From: Pteria penguin
Taxonomy: Eukaryota > Mollusca > Bivalvia > Pterioida > Pteriidae
Length of the DNA: 64,000 bases
Direction of reading: 5' to 3'
Assembly: GCA_035048485.1 (NCBI GenBank)
Contig: CM068580.1
Location: 61,707,983 to 61,771,982, forward strand
Shown here piece after piece: positions 1 through 54,100 of this stretch. The number at the start of each line of letters is the position of its first letter. Within the stretch, counting starts at the first letter, position 1. The notes beneath the pieces are model-generated. The model searched no databases. It was not told where the DNA came from and was given only the letters and a program-made list of their open reading frames with translations. The translations under genes and the position numbers were made by a program.

Positions 1-425
1 ACGAATTTGGCGGTGTCGGACTTGACGGTTGTGATAAATGATACGATTGTCGGAGTATTGGACTTGACGGTTGTGATAAATGATACAGAGGTCACAGTAT
101 TGGACTTGACCATTGTGATATATGATACGAATGTGGCGGTATCTGACTTGACGGTTGTGATATATGATACGATTGTCGGAGTATCGGACTTGACCATTGT
201 GATATATGTCAGGAATATCGCAGTAACGGACATGATAATTGTGGTATATGATACGAATGTCACAGTATCGGACTTGACTATTGTGAAAATATATGATACG
301 AATGTCGCAGTATCGGACTTGACTATTATGATATGTGATACGAATGTCGCAGTAATAGGACTTGACTATTGTGATATATAATACGGATGCACAGTACGGT
401 ACTTGACCATTGTGATATATGATAC
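1..425. repeat. 42-bp minisatellite, about 10 units, cut by the window edge
   Basis: Degenerate units of 42 bp built around 'gacttgacnrttgtgatata' repeat from the first base to about position 425. Because 42 is a multiple of three, one frame stays open over positions 7-381 and encodes a 14-aa repeat of the type VSDLTIVIYDTNVA. The unit number is only what is visible; the array may extend to the left. I see no signal peptide, splice site or other coding feature, so the long frame is best explained by the repeat length, not by a gene. Confidence 0.9.
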
Positions 426-2179
426 GAAAAATATATATATGTGAAACAAAAATTATTAAACAGAAAATGGCTGCCGTCTAGGCAAGACTTGGAGGCAAAT
501 AAAAATTGTGGGTGCGTTTAAGGTGACGCATAACCCATATCATCTAGTTTGGAACACTCCTCTCCCGTCCCCTTCCCAAGACAGAAAATAATAATAATAC
601 TAAAACAATTAAATGCAATTAGAAATGAAATACCCCATCGCCCTGTTCATTGGGCTTTGTTGAAGTTTCATTATAGAATGTAGATCTATTGAAAATCATT
701 TTAGGTGAGCGAATTAGGGCCATAAATGTCTTTTTTAATCTTTGTCTCGATTTGATGGGTATTTCATTTATGTGATGCACGACAAACACCCACGCCAACC
801 AAATTAATCCTTTAGTTCAAAACAACATTCCGATCTAAAATAGACACTGAAAAAACATTGACATTTAGGTAAAAGATGGATTTATTCAAATGATTTACCG
901 ATCTAGAGAATAGACGGATAATGTGCCAACAATTACCATTAAACTGGATAATGCCAATTATTACCCTGTTTTGATAATATCCTAGAGTCATTAACCAATG
1001 TGACTTCAGTCTCTGGGTACTTGAACAAAGAATATAAATCTATTTGTACAAAGTAGCGCATACAATGTAATGTGGTAGAATTGATGTAAATGCACGAGGC
1101 CAGGTACTCGAGGTCTTCCATTTGTGGACGGTCACCAATGCCAGGATAAAGTTGGACGTTGCCGTAGATTTTTTTTCTGTTAACGACAGACACTGCCTAC
1201 ATAAAAAAAAATTCTCGTAGATCCTATCTTCCGCTGCGGTGTGGAGCTCATAAAAGCGTGAAGGTTTTGATTTTCGTATGTATGTACCTGTTTTAATGTT
1301 GTGTAGCTATGGCATTTTCTATGTAGCGATAGTCAACGGTCATTTCGAGTTCAATGCTGAAATATTTTCGTCGTCTGTAAGATTCACCACTTTTTGCCGA
1401 TACAGCTTGAGCCAAACAGGAGGCGTATACTCCCGGGCACTTAGTCTCAACACTGATTTTCAAGAGAACTTGAATGGGCACCTTGGTGGTCGTGGGCTGT
1501 CATACTGGCATAGCTACAGTATTTATCGTATAGTATGTGAGCGATAACATTGCACATATACAACGAATCTTTGTGAGAGGGGTAGTAGGTTAGAAGTAAA
1601 AATAAAAACATTAAGAGTCGACGTCATCGCAGTGGGATACCCTTATTAGAATATATTTATCCCGGTTTCGAAATACAATGCTGACCGTCAATTATCAGTT
1701 TTTATGTGCTCCTTGAACTGCAAGCTGGGGTAAAGGTGGGACACCGCTGGCCGTTATAGTAAGGGATATCTCGTTAATTGTAAATTATAAGGAATTTTCA
1801 GTTAAACTTCCAACACTTATTTGTAGAGTATTGTCAAAATGAAGTATCCTAGATGTTCATCATTATATTTTCCCCACTAAATTTTATAATTCTTTGTAGA
1901 AGCCAACTTTCCACTGGGATCCGTTGTACTGAAGATCTAAACTGCTCCAAGAAGATAAAGAAAGTTTACTCATGAAATCAATGGGTCTCAGTTTTAGTTT
2001 TTAAATCTATTGGAACAAACATTGTTGTCCTTCATTATTTTCATGTATTTGTTGATTTATTCGTATCTAAACAAAGCGGATTATTAACTTTACACAGAGA
2101 CGAATGTAAGCATTTCCCACCTTAGTCCCGAGGAGCGCGTAAAATTCGAAAATTGTCGGTCTGGATTGGCATCTGGAAA

Positions 2180-2264
2180 CTCTCGTATTAGTCCAATGGT
2201 AAAAGTCGTCGTACCGATTGTGTTGGCGGTCAAAGTATTTTGGATTCGAATCCAACTGGTATTA
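2180..2264 (+). repeat. tRNA-like segment, probably a SINE head
   Basis: An A-box-like stretch (TTAGTCCAATGGT) is followed by a perfect T-arm hairpin, TTGGA-TTCGAAT-CCAA, which includes a B box. The flanking sequences do not form a 7-bp acceptor stem, so this is not a functional tRNA gene. A SINE head or tRNA pseudogene is the simplest reading. Confidence 0.4.
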
Positions 2265-3117
2265 GTTTTGTATCTAGTGCATTCATATTTTTCCTTAAAA
2301 AAATGTGTTTGTGAAACGCAGATATCCGTGGCAGCAACAAAATCCATATAAGACAAAAATCGCAATGATCTGTCCCAGCACATGGAATATGATGTCAGCG
2401 AAGTGCGAGCGCGAGGAATCCTTTGGTGAATTTACAGTCCAAGCGAAAAGTTAAAATGTGTAAGCTCGCTTCTAGATGGACAGAACACAGACTATCCTTA
2501 CGGATGTTAAATATATTTTTATATTTTACAAATATACTCCTTGATGACGAAATTTACAAGAAAAACTAGATTAGGCCCGCGGAATTTCTCACCAGATATC
2601 GGTTTTCCAGAAAAAATTAAGCCTTTGCGGGATTCGAACATTAGTCCTAACCCTTGCCTTATGACTGAGAATAGTAGTACGTCAATAAAAAAATAACTGG
2701 TTTTTACATGCATACTGTATTAGAAAAAGGGAAATAAGAACGTGAAAAAAAAAATAAGATAAGACATTATTTCTAGTGTTTTGGTAGAAAAAGGGCGTCC
2801 ACTAGCTTTATAATACTTTCTTTAGTCAAAATATTTCGATGATTTTTTCTATGAATCGCAATCTCAAGTAATAAGATAGTAAAGTAATTTGACAAATTGC
2901 TATCTACTGTAGCACGATAGTGCTGTTGTTCTGTCAGGAAAACTCACAACCCTCAAAAGACTTTAACTGGTGTTTTCACAAACCATATTACAGGTCATGG
3001 GTATTAAGATGTGTTGTATCTGTCATCGAATTCTGTTTCTTTATTGTTTTACCTTACCCCATGATTGTTTCACTTCAGTGGTAAATGCATTTTCCCGACG
3101 CAAAATGCGGAATTTTA

Positions 3118-3300
3118 AACCGATGCAACATATCCTCTCGAAGCAGAGAAGGATCTGTTACGTGTAGCATTTACCGTAAAACAGAACCTCGGTCTTCATT
3201 GTCACATCCGAAGGAGAGCACATCGACGAACCCCTGGTGGGATTCTTACCCGGAACTCCTCGACCCTGAGCCAAGCACGCTACATACAGAGCTACGCCGG
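3118..3300 (-). repeat. Decayed tRNA-derived SINE
   Basis: The order of blocks matches the better preserved copies at 19827-20097 and 49890-50166: 'gaagcagagaaggatctgttacg', then 'aacctcggtcttcattgtcac', 'catccgaaggagagcac' and a relic B box (reverse complement) near 3245-3262. Sequence identity is clearly lower than among the younger copies. It explains the open frame at 3085-3318. Confidence 0.6.
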
Positions 3301-6300
3301 TTTATCACACTTTCATAACACTTTCAGCATGCAGTATATCTTTACAACAACACCTCGCGAAGTTCACCTTGTAAACGTTGTGTCATTAAAGTTTTTTTGG
3401 TACTTTTTTCCCGATGGTTTTTGTGTTATCACACTTCGTTACATGTTATCGTTGTATTTCCTTTACTTTGCAGATAACCAAATCCGCGATATCGTTATAG
3501 GTTTAACGAGATTTTGGGTAAGGAGAATGATCATGTTTGCCCTTGTTTTGTGTGATCACACTCCTTCTGCATACGTTATATCGTCTTGTTCCTTGTTCCT
3601 ACAGACATAATACCTTTGCTCTTATTAAAATATTGCACTGGCATATGAAGTTACGTACTTTGTAATGACAAAAAAATGGTAAACCGTTGTATAAAGGGAT
3701 CAACCCTATTCTTGAGATGCAGCATTGTAGATTTTGAGTCGGTATTTGCGAGGATGGTATTACATTACAAGTATAATACATCACTGGGGATTTAATTCGT
3801 TGGTTTTTATGCAGACACATTCTGTTATCCTCTCATTACGCCCGCACCGTTGGTTTTGTATTAATAATTAACTCTGTTGCGTAATGCTCTGCTCTGACGC
3901 GTCGCCGGCAAGTTTCTGTAACCAATGGAATATCAAACACTGTCCGTTTATCAACATTCTTATTCGCTTTTCATACAATTATCGTTTTACTGTTTGAAAT
4001 TTCATCTGATTTTCCCGTTGCTATGAAAGCTGACTACGCCACATTTGAATACCTCTACGATAAACAAAGTAGTTCTAAACAGACATAAAAGGTTTCAAGA
4101 GGGAAAAACAGGTGGATAGTGAAATATGTTATGATTAATATCACGTATTCAATAATTCAGAGTTTAAGAATCAAGAAGTGGGTTAAAATTTTATTTATAA
4201 TCACGCCCGTTATGAAAAGTAATGCACGTTGGTAATTTTTTTTTTATTTTATCACATTCGTCGAAAGGGTTTGATGTCAATATTTCCAGTTTCCATTTTC
4301 CGATTTTGTAAAGTTTTTACCGTACAGTTGGACATTCGCACAGTTAACTGTGTACTGTCTATTTCTGTATCATGGACATCAGAAATCGTTGCGCCTTTGA
4401 TTACACGTCCTCACACTGTCGAAATTTGAATCATCACACCCTTAAAACGTCGTCACACCTATGAGTTCTGGGTCGTCACACCCCACCATATGAGGTCGCG
4501 TCGCTGATTTCTTGTAATCACACTCACATTTATAAGACGTTGCCCTGTCGGTTCCATGATCGTATCTCATTTATCAGAGGAAGGTCGGTGAGTATGTAGA
4601 GTATGATTGATTACTATAACTTGAGATCTCTGACACGGCCTCGCTTTCGTATATCATTTTACTTATCGAAAATAGATATTGGTTTCATTGGAAGTCAGGC
4701 ATCCCTCGTAAGCCCATTGCGTTCAACGATATGAGACTGGAATGAAATAATTCGGAAGAAATTTGAGGTTTTAAATCGATCGCAGAATTTGGAGAAATGC
4801 GAAATAATAATGTTATCTTTCTCGGTACTAATTGTTTCCGTCCATTCAGGTGTATAGGGTCGTACATTGTATATTGTGTCGTGTTTGTCGCGCATACAAA
4901 GATTTCTATCGTAAATAAGGGCGAATGCATTTAAGGCATGTAGGATGTGAAGGTCAAGCGATCGGTTTACTTTATCTCTAACGACAGTTTCAAAGATTGA
5001 ATTTCCTTTATAAAAGATATACGGACATGCTTTTCCGGAATAGCTACAAGTTTAACCGTTCTCAATTGAACGAACTGATGAAAATCGGCCATGCGCGGAT
5101 CCAGAGTGATGGATCGGGGGTCTGGACCTACCCTGAGATTCGGCGAAAATTACTTGTTACTTGAAAATTATCGTTGTTTTTATATAAAATGAGTAAGTTT
5201 ACACACAAAAACATGGGTGGATCCCCTCTCGGAAAATTCATTTGACAAAATTTCTGGATACCCGCCAGATGGTACAAACGGCGGGTCCGTCTCAAGAATG
5301 GGCACTCTGAATAAGTATCATGGAGATCGGAGAACGAAAGACATTTAAAGGTGTTTTCGTCCTGGTATCTATACCACCCATCAATCACCGCGCGATCCAG
5401 GACTATAATATTGGGTTACTAATTTTCTTAAGGTAGACCATCATACAGATTGCATCTCGAAATAATTGTCTGCAGTTCTTTTCGCTTTCCAGATGATAAA
5501 ACATGCATTCGGTTTTGAAAGTTTTGCAGACAGCTTTAACGCGGATTTAAAGAACATCTCAATACTCTTGATCTGCAAAGGAAACTATTTTGCAAATACA
5601 GCGTTATTGTTTTCATTGCAGATGAAATAATCTTTAAAGAGTGGTCATAATATAAAATTTATGAAGTCTTTTTTTTTCGAAATTTGGCAGTATAAGAGTT
5701 TCGTTTCTTTTTTATTTTCTGAATGTGCGCAAAATAGGCCCAAAAATGTGCGATAGAAGCGAAGTTCCTTTCGGATAATCCTGTCTAGATTTCCATATTT
5801 AGTACATTCCTTTGTGTACTTCTATGTGTTTTGATACCCGAACGCATGAACAGATTTTGCAACTTAAAAGAGGAAGAATATTCATGTGTCCCAAATTATA
5901 GCAGAAGAGAGCCGTGTTACAGTCCAAAATATTAATACTTTTTAAGTTTAAGTTTAAGAAAACGAACGGGTTTCCCGCCCTTCCTTACAAATCCTTTCTT
6001 TCTATTTCAAGTTTAATGTTGTAATTTATCATGTAACCTTGTTCCGCTTCTGTTTGTTGCCCCTCGACAAATCATAAGAAATAAAATAACTTATTACTGC
6101 CTTTGCCCCTGATTGTTAACCCACTCTATGCGAATGTACCCGCTCCTGCGATTGGAGAATGTCTCCAAACGCGCAGAGAAAGGTTAGGAAAGGGCGGCGC
6201 TGTGATCACTCACTGTAGTCCCATTCTGACATTCCCTTTCAGATAAGCTTTCCGCGGCGTGTCAGCTTGAGCCGCATTCGCTCGTGCTTGTTTGAGATCG

Positions 6301-6314
6301 GACAACACGTACAG

Positions 6315-6453
6315 GTGGGAAGTTCAATCGGGAATAGAATAAAAATAATAAATATAAGAACAAACAAAAACGAATCAACCTGAGGATGCGGTACATCTAA
6401 CCATATACCATCAACACAGTGCAGTGCTTGTTATTTCTGTAATGTTTCCACAG
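6315..6453 (+). other. Possible 5'-UTR intron of the esterase gene
   Basis: A donor-like ACAG|GTGGGA at 6314/6315 and an acceptor-like TTTCCACAG ending at 6453 bracket 139 bp. The acceptor lies seven bases before the start codon at 6461. If used, it would join an upstream non-coding exon in the less AT-rich 6120-6314 region to the first coding exon. This is inference from splice motifs only. Confidence 0.35.
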
Positions 6454-6460
6454 CATTAAG

Positions 6461-49598
<43,138 letters not shown>

Positions 49599-49889
49599 TA
49601 ATGCCATTGATATTGGGTAAAGACTACCTCAGACTATTGACTGTTGTGTGATATAGATGAATTCGATGCATTCCGGAAGTGACGTCATTATGACTTTTTT
49701 ATCATAATTACTCAGTGAAGCTGTTCGTCTTTTTTTTTGGTGTCTTTATCTTATACATTGCATTGTTCAACTTTGGTATTTCATTTACGTTGTATGTATT
49801 TATGTTGATTTAAGTAAGTAGTACTTGTATAGTGTTAAGTAACTGTCATACGTATGTCACGGGAAGAATTGTTATAGTATTAAAGTGCT

Positions 49890-50166
49890 ATGATTGATTG
49901 ATTGAATATTGTTTTACGTCACTCCACGAGTATTTCACGTATATGGTGACGACATCTGCCTGATGTATTGCAACAAATGTAGACTCTTGCAACGGACCTA
50001 CCAAAAGCAGTGAGGGATATTTTATGTGTCACGCCTACCGTGACACGGGACCTCGGTTTTCACTTTCTCATCCGAAAGACAGAACACCGGTGCGCCCAGG
50101 GCGGAAGTCGAACCCGGGACCTTTCGATCACGAGCCGAGCACCTTATCCACTAGGCCACACCGGCT
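49890..50166 (-). mobile_element. tRNA-derived SINE, type A, with 10-bp target duplication
   Basis: A complete minus-strand copy: head GCCGGTGTGGCCTAGTGG, B box GGGTTCGACTTCC, family body and a CAAT tail. TTAAAGTGCT flanks both ends (49880-49889 and 50167-50176). It probably lies within the esterase 3' UTR. Confidence 0.93.
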
Positions 50167-50855
50167 TTAAAGTGCTTTAAGGACAGCGCAAAGGTCCTGT
50201 GTTCAGTTGCTCGGATTTCCTGGTCGCGATGTAATTGAAAGGGATTAACGTGGGAGTAATATCAAATCATATCAAACAAAGCCAAATCATTTAAAATATT
50301 ACTGTACTTTTGATTTGAAGTACTTCAGTAGTATCAAGTTCCAACCTTGCTATATTGACTTAGTGGTATGCGTCTTCTTCAGTAATAATTATCATCATCC
50401 AGGAGTCAGTATGAAAAGACAGTTGACGACTGACTGATTAAAATCAAATTTGTGTTATCAATTATACAGTTTGAATCATTGCTTGAATCATTAAAAAGTG
50501 TTGTTGCGAGTTTTATAGAAAGAATAGAATGATCCAATGTTTTAATCTGTTTCATTTCATGATGTAAATATACATGTATACATGTACTGGTTTTAATTTG
50601 GCACTTTCTGTATTTTACGAAGTAGAGGCACTACTGTCTGTGTAACAGCAATATGGATATATATGAACTTTCCGAATCTCTTTGATACATTTGCAGCATA
50701 GAGATAATAATTATGTAGAAATTGATTCCTGAATATTTTTAACAAAAGTTTTATGTTTAGTTCACAAAGAAAAGCAAAGCATTTTGTTTTGTAATATCTG
50801 TATTTACATCTTAAATAGACAACAGTATTATAGAACTAAATCAAGAAAATGTGAA

Positions 50856-50871
50856 AATAAATGTCAATAAA
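50856..50871 (+). terminator. Candidate polyadenylation signals of the esterase gene
   Basis: Two AATAAA hexamers, at 50856-50861 and 50866-50871, lie about 1.26 kb after the stop codon. No closer AATAAA was noticed, apart from AT-rich variants. This would give a 3' UTR containing the SINE. Confidence 0.4.
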
Positions 50872-50982
50872 TTGTAATGGAGTGAGATTATCACCGAGTG
50901 ACCACCAATTTAAATGCCGTCTCTCTGTGTTCCTTACGACGCTGGACTAATGTAAAACAAAAAATAGAAAGGTGTGTGTGTG

Positions 50983-51134
50983 TCAGCCATGCAAAGCTGT
51001 ACCATTTACAACTAGTCTATTTACGGATACAAAATGGTCGTACCCGCTTTCAATGACTACCCGGAGATGAAGAGCTTCCACGTTGTTGATTGGGAACTCC
51101 TCCTGTTGTAGTCGTCCGTCTGTATGGTCTAATT
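50983..51134 (-). CDS. IFT25: IFT25 exon 4 (residues 90-139)
   Basis: Acceptor TCTTTACAG. ELDHTDGRLQQEEFP and GYDHFVSVNRLVVNGTA match the C-terminal half of HSPB11. TGA at 50985-50983. Confidence 0.95.
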
Positions 51135-54100
51135 CTGTAAAGACAATATGACGTAAGACAATAAAACTCTTACACTCCTCCCAGTCCAATGCTTGTCACA
51201 ACACTTAATGCACGACATATACCGATAGTCAACCATACAGATCTGTGATCTAGCTTTACTTTTATATATTGTAAATCAATTTTATTCGCGAGGACCATAT
51301 TTTTGCAAGGACTTTATTTTCACTAAAATTCAGTAGTACGACTCCATGCGAAAAAGAAAATCCTCATTTCCTTTGATTCGACTATTGAAACATGCATCAA
51401 AGGTATGTTGCTTCTCGCGAAATTCATGTCACACAAAATGAGTATTGTACAGTATGTCAGAAAGACAAATGTCAGATCTGGCGAAATAAACATCGATCTC
51501 TATTTGCATATATCTTAATTACTGAAACAAAGATCTGGCAACGATCGACTAAGGATAATGAGTAAGTAGCTTTTTTCATTTTCATATCCACGTAAACTTA
51601 AAGATGAACTGTATAGTGTACGAATGTTTTTCTGATAGTCAGACGACAAAGTGTACTGGACGGAACAATTTCTCTATTTGGTAGATTTCGCTTTTCGCGA
51701 ATTTACATTGATTCATGTTGAATTTAGAGGACTGACGAGTTGCAAGTGTTTACTATAGATAATACAGCATAAAGATACAAATGACCTGTCGGTGGCACAC
51801 GAGCTGTTAGATAATTAATATTATTTGTAGATGCGCATCTGTGTGTAAAACTGGGGGTCTGTCGTCTAGGTGAGGGACAGACGGGCAGGGTAAAAAAAAC
51901 AACTATCGTCCGCACGTGTATCCATCGACTATTATAGAGATACATATGATTTGTTGATGGTTTATGAATGGATATCATTTGTATTTGTGTACATGTGATT
52001 CATACAGAAAGGGGGTGTGTGTTCTGGTCCATTTTAAACCATAGATTAATTGTTGATTGTTTTATGTCACTTAACGATCATTTCATGTGTATGTTGATGC
52101 ACTGCATAGAAATGTATACCTTTTCAACGGGTCCACCCGAGGCAGGGAGGGATCTTTTTGTGCCACTACTACTGTGTCGCGAGACCTCGATTTTCACTGT
52201 CTCCTCCATGCAATCGCTCAATTATGTTTTACGCCACTCCACAGTTACTGCCCGTATATGGTTACAGCATCTAATGTATGGCATAGAATTTTGTTTTTGG
52301 ACACCGACCCACCCGAAGCAGTGAGGGACCTTTGACGTGGCACTCCTTTCGGAAACATGACGTCAGTTTTAGTATCTCCTGATCAGACACTTGTCAGGTC
52401 TTAGTGGGACTCACACCTGGGACCTATCTAGTAGTGGTCAGCTTTATATACATTATCCTGAACAGACACTAGTGAGCTCTTAGTGGGACTCACACCTGGA
52501 ACCTATCAAGTAGCGGTCACCTTTATATACATTATCCTGATCAGACACTAGTGAGCTCTTAGTGGGACTCACACCTGGGACCTATCGAGCGGCGGTCACC
52601 TTTATATACATTATCCTGATCAGACACTAGTGAGCTCTTAGTGGGACTCATACCTGGGACCTATCAAGTAGTGGTCACCTTTATATACATTATCCTGATC
52701 AGACACTAGTGAACTCTTAGTGGGACTCATATCTGGGACCTATCAAGTAGTGGTCACCTTTATATACATTATCCTGATCAGACACTAGTGAGCTCTTAGT
52801 GGGACTCACACCTGGGACCTATCAAGTAGTGGTCACCTTTATATACATGTACATTATCCTGATCAGACACTAGTGAGCTCTTAGTGGGACTCAAACCTGG
52901 GACCTATCGAGTAGTGGTCACCTTTATATACATTATCCTGATCAGACACTTGTCAGCTATTAGTGAGACTCACACCTGGGACCTATCAAGTAGCAGTCAC
53001 CTCTATAAACATTATCCTGATCAGACACTAGTGAGCTCTTAGTGGGACTCATATCTGGGACCTATCAAGTAGTGGTCACCTTTATATACATTATCCTGAT
53101 CAGACACTAGTGAGCTCTTAGTGGGACTCATACCTGGGACCTATCAAGTAGTGGTCACCTTTATATACATTATCCTGATCAGACACTAGTGAGCTCTTAG
53201 TGGGACTCATACCTGGGACCTATCAAGTAGTGGTCACCTTTATATACATTATCCTGATCAGACACTAGTGAGCTCTTAGTGGGACTCATATCTGGGACCT
53301 ATCAAGTAGTGGTCACCTTTATATACATTATCCTGATCAGACACTAGTGAGCTCTTAGTGGGACTCGCACCTGGGACCTATCAAGTAGTGGTCACCTTTA
53401 TATACATTATCCTGATCAGATACTAGTGAGCTCTTAGTGGGACTCACACCTGGGACCTATCAAGTTGTGGTCACCTTTATATACATTATCCTAATCAGAC
53501 ACTAGTGAGCTCTTAGTGGGACTCACGCCTGGGACCTAGCGAGCGGCAGTCACCTTTATATACATTATCCTGATCAGACACTTGTCAGCTCTTAGTGGGA
53601 CTCACACCTGGGACCTATCAAGTAGAGGTCACCTTTATATACATTATCCTGATCAGACACTAGTGAGCTCTTAGTGGGACTCACACCTGGGACCTATCAA
53701 GTAGCGGTCACCTTTATATACATTATCCTGATCAGACACTAGTGAGCTCTTAGTGGGACTCACACCTGGGACCTATCAAGTAGTGGTCATCTTTATATAC
53801 ATTATCCTGATCAGACACTAGTGAGCTCTTAGTGAGACTCACACCTGGGACCTATCAAGAAGTGGTCACCTTTATATACATTATCCTGATCAGACACTAG
53901 TGAGCTTTTAGTGAGACTCACACCTGGGACCTATCAAGTAGCAGTCACCTCTATAAACATTATCCTGATCAGACACTATTGAGCTCTTAGTGGGACTCAT
54001 ATTTGGGACCTATCAAGTAGTGGTCACCTTTATATACATTATCCTGATCAGACACTAGTGAGCTCTTAGTGGGACTCACACCTGGGACCTATCAAGTAGC

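Larger units (their letters stand above)
426..6314. other. Intergenic stretch, no gene recognised
   Basis: The open frames here are short and low in recognisable motifs. The longest gene-like one (1278-1547, plus, 89 aa) has an equally open opposite strand and matches no family I know. I can support only a tRNA-like segment near 2180-2264 and a decayed SINE near 3118-3300. Positions 6120-6310 are less AT-rich than their surroundings and probably contain the 5' end of the esterase gene. Confidence 0.6.
49599..50982. other. Convergent 3' region between the esterase and IFT25
   Basis: It carries one SINE (49890-50166) and two AATAAA hexamers on the plus strand. No AATAAA was found for the minus-strand gene in the first few hundred bases after its stop. 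ATTAAA variants exist on the minus strand near 50540 and 50594, so the two 3' UTRs may overlap. Confidence 0.6.

Noticed and set aside
1278..1547. Open frames on both strands at 1278-1547
   Set aside because: No recognisable domain, signal peptide or splice context. Overlapping frames on both strands suggest chance.
5091..5235. Possible small inverted-terminal element (GCGCGGATCCAGAG ... GGTGGATCC)
   Set aside because: It recalls a common invertebrate repeat with GGATCC ends, but the ends are too short and imperfect to define an element.
49890..50166. tRNA gene on the minus strand
   Set aside because: The tRNA-like part is joined to a SINE body and CAAT tail and flanked by a target duplication. 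It is a SINE, not a tRNA gene. The same holds for 14809-14980, 19827-20102, 22249-22519 and 47398-47658.
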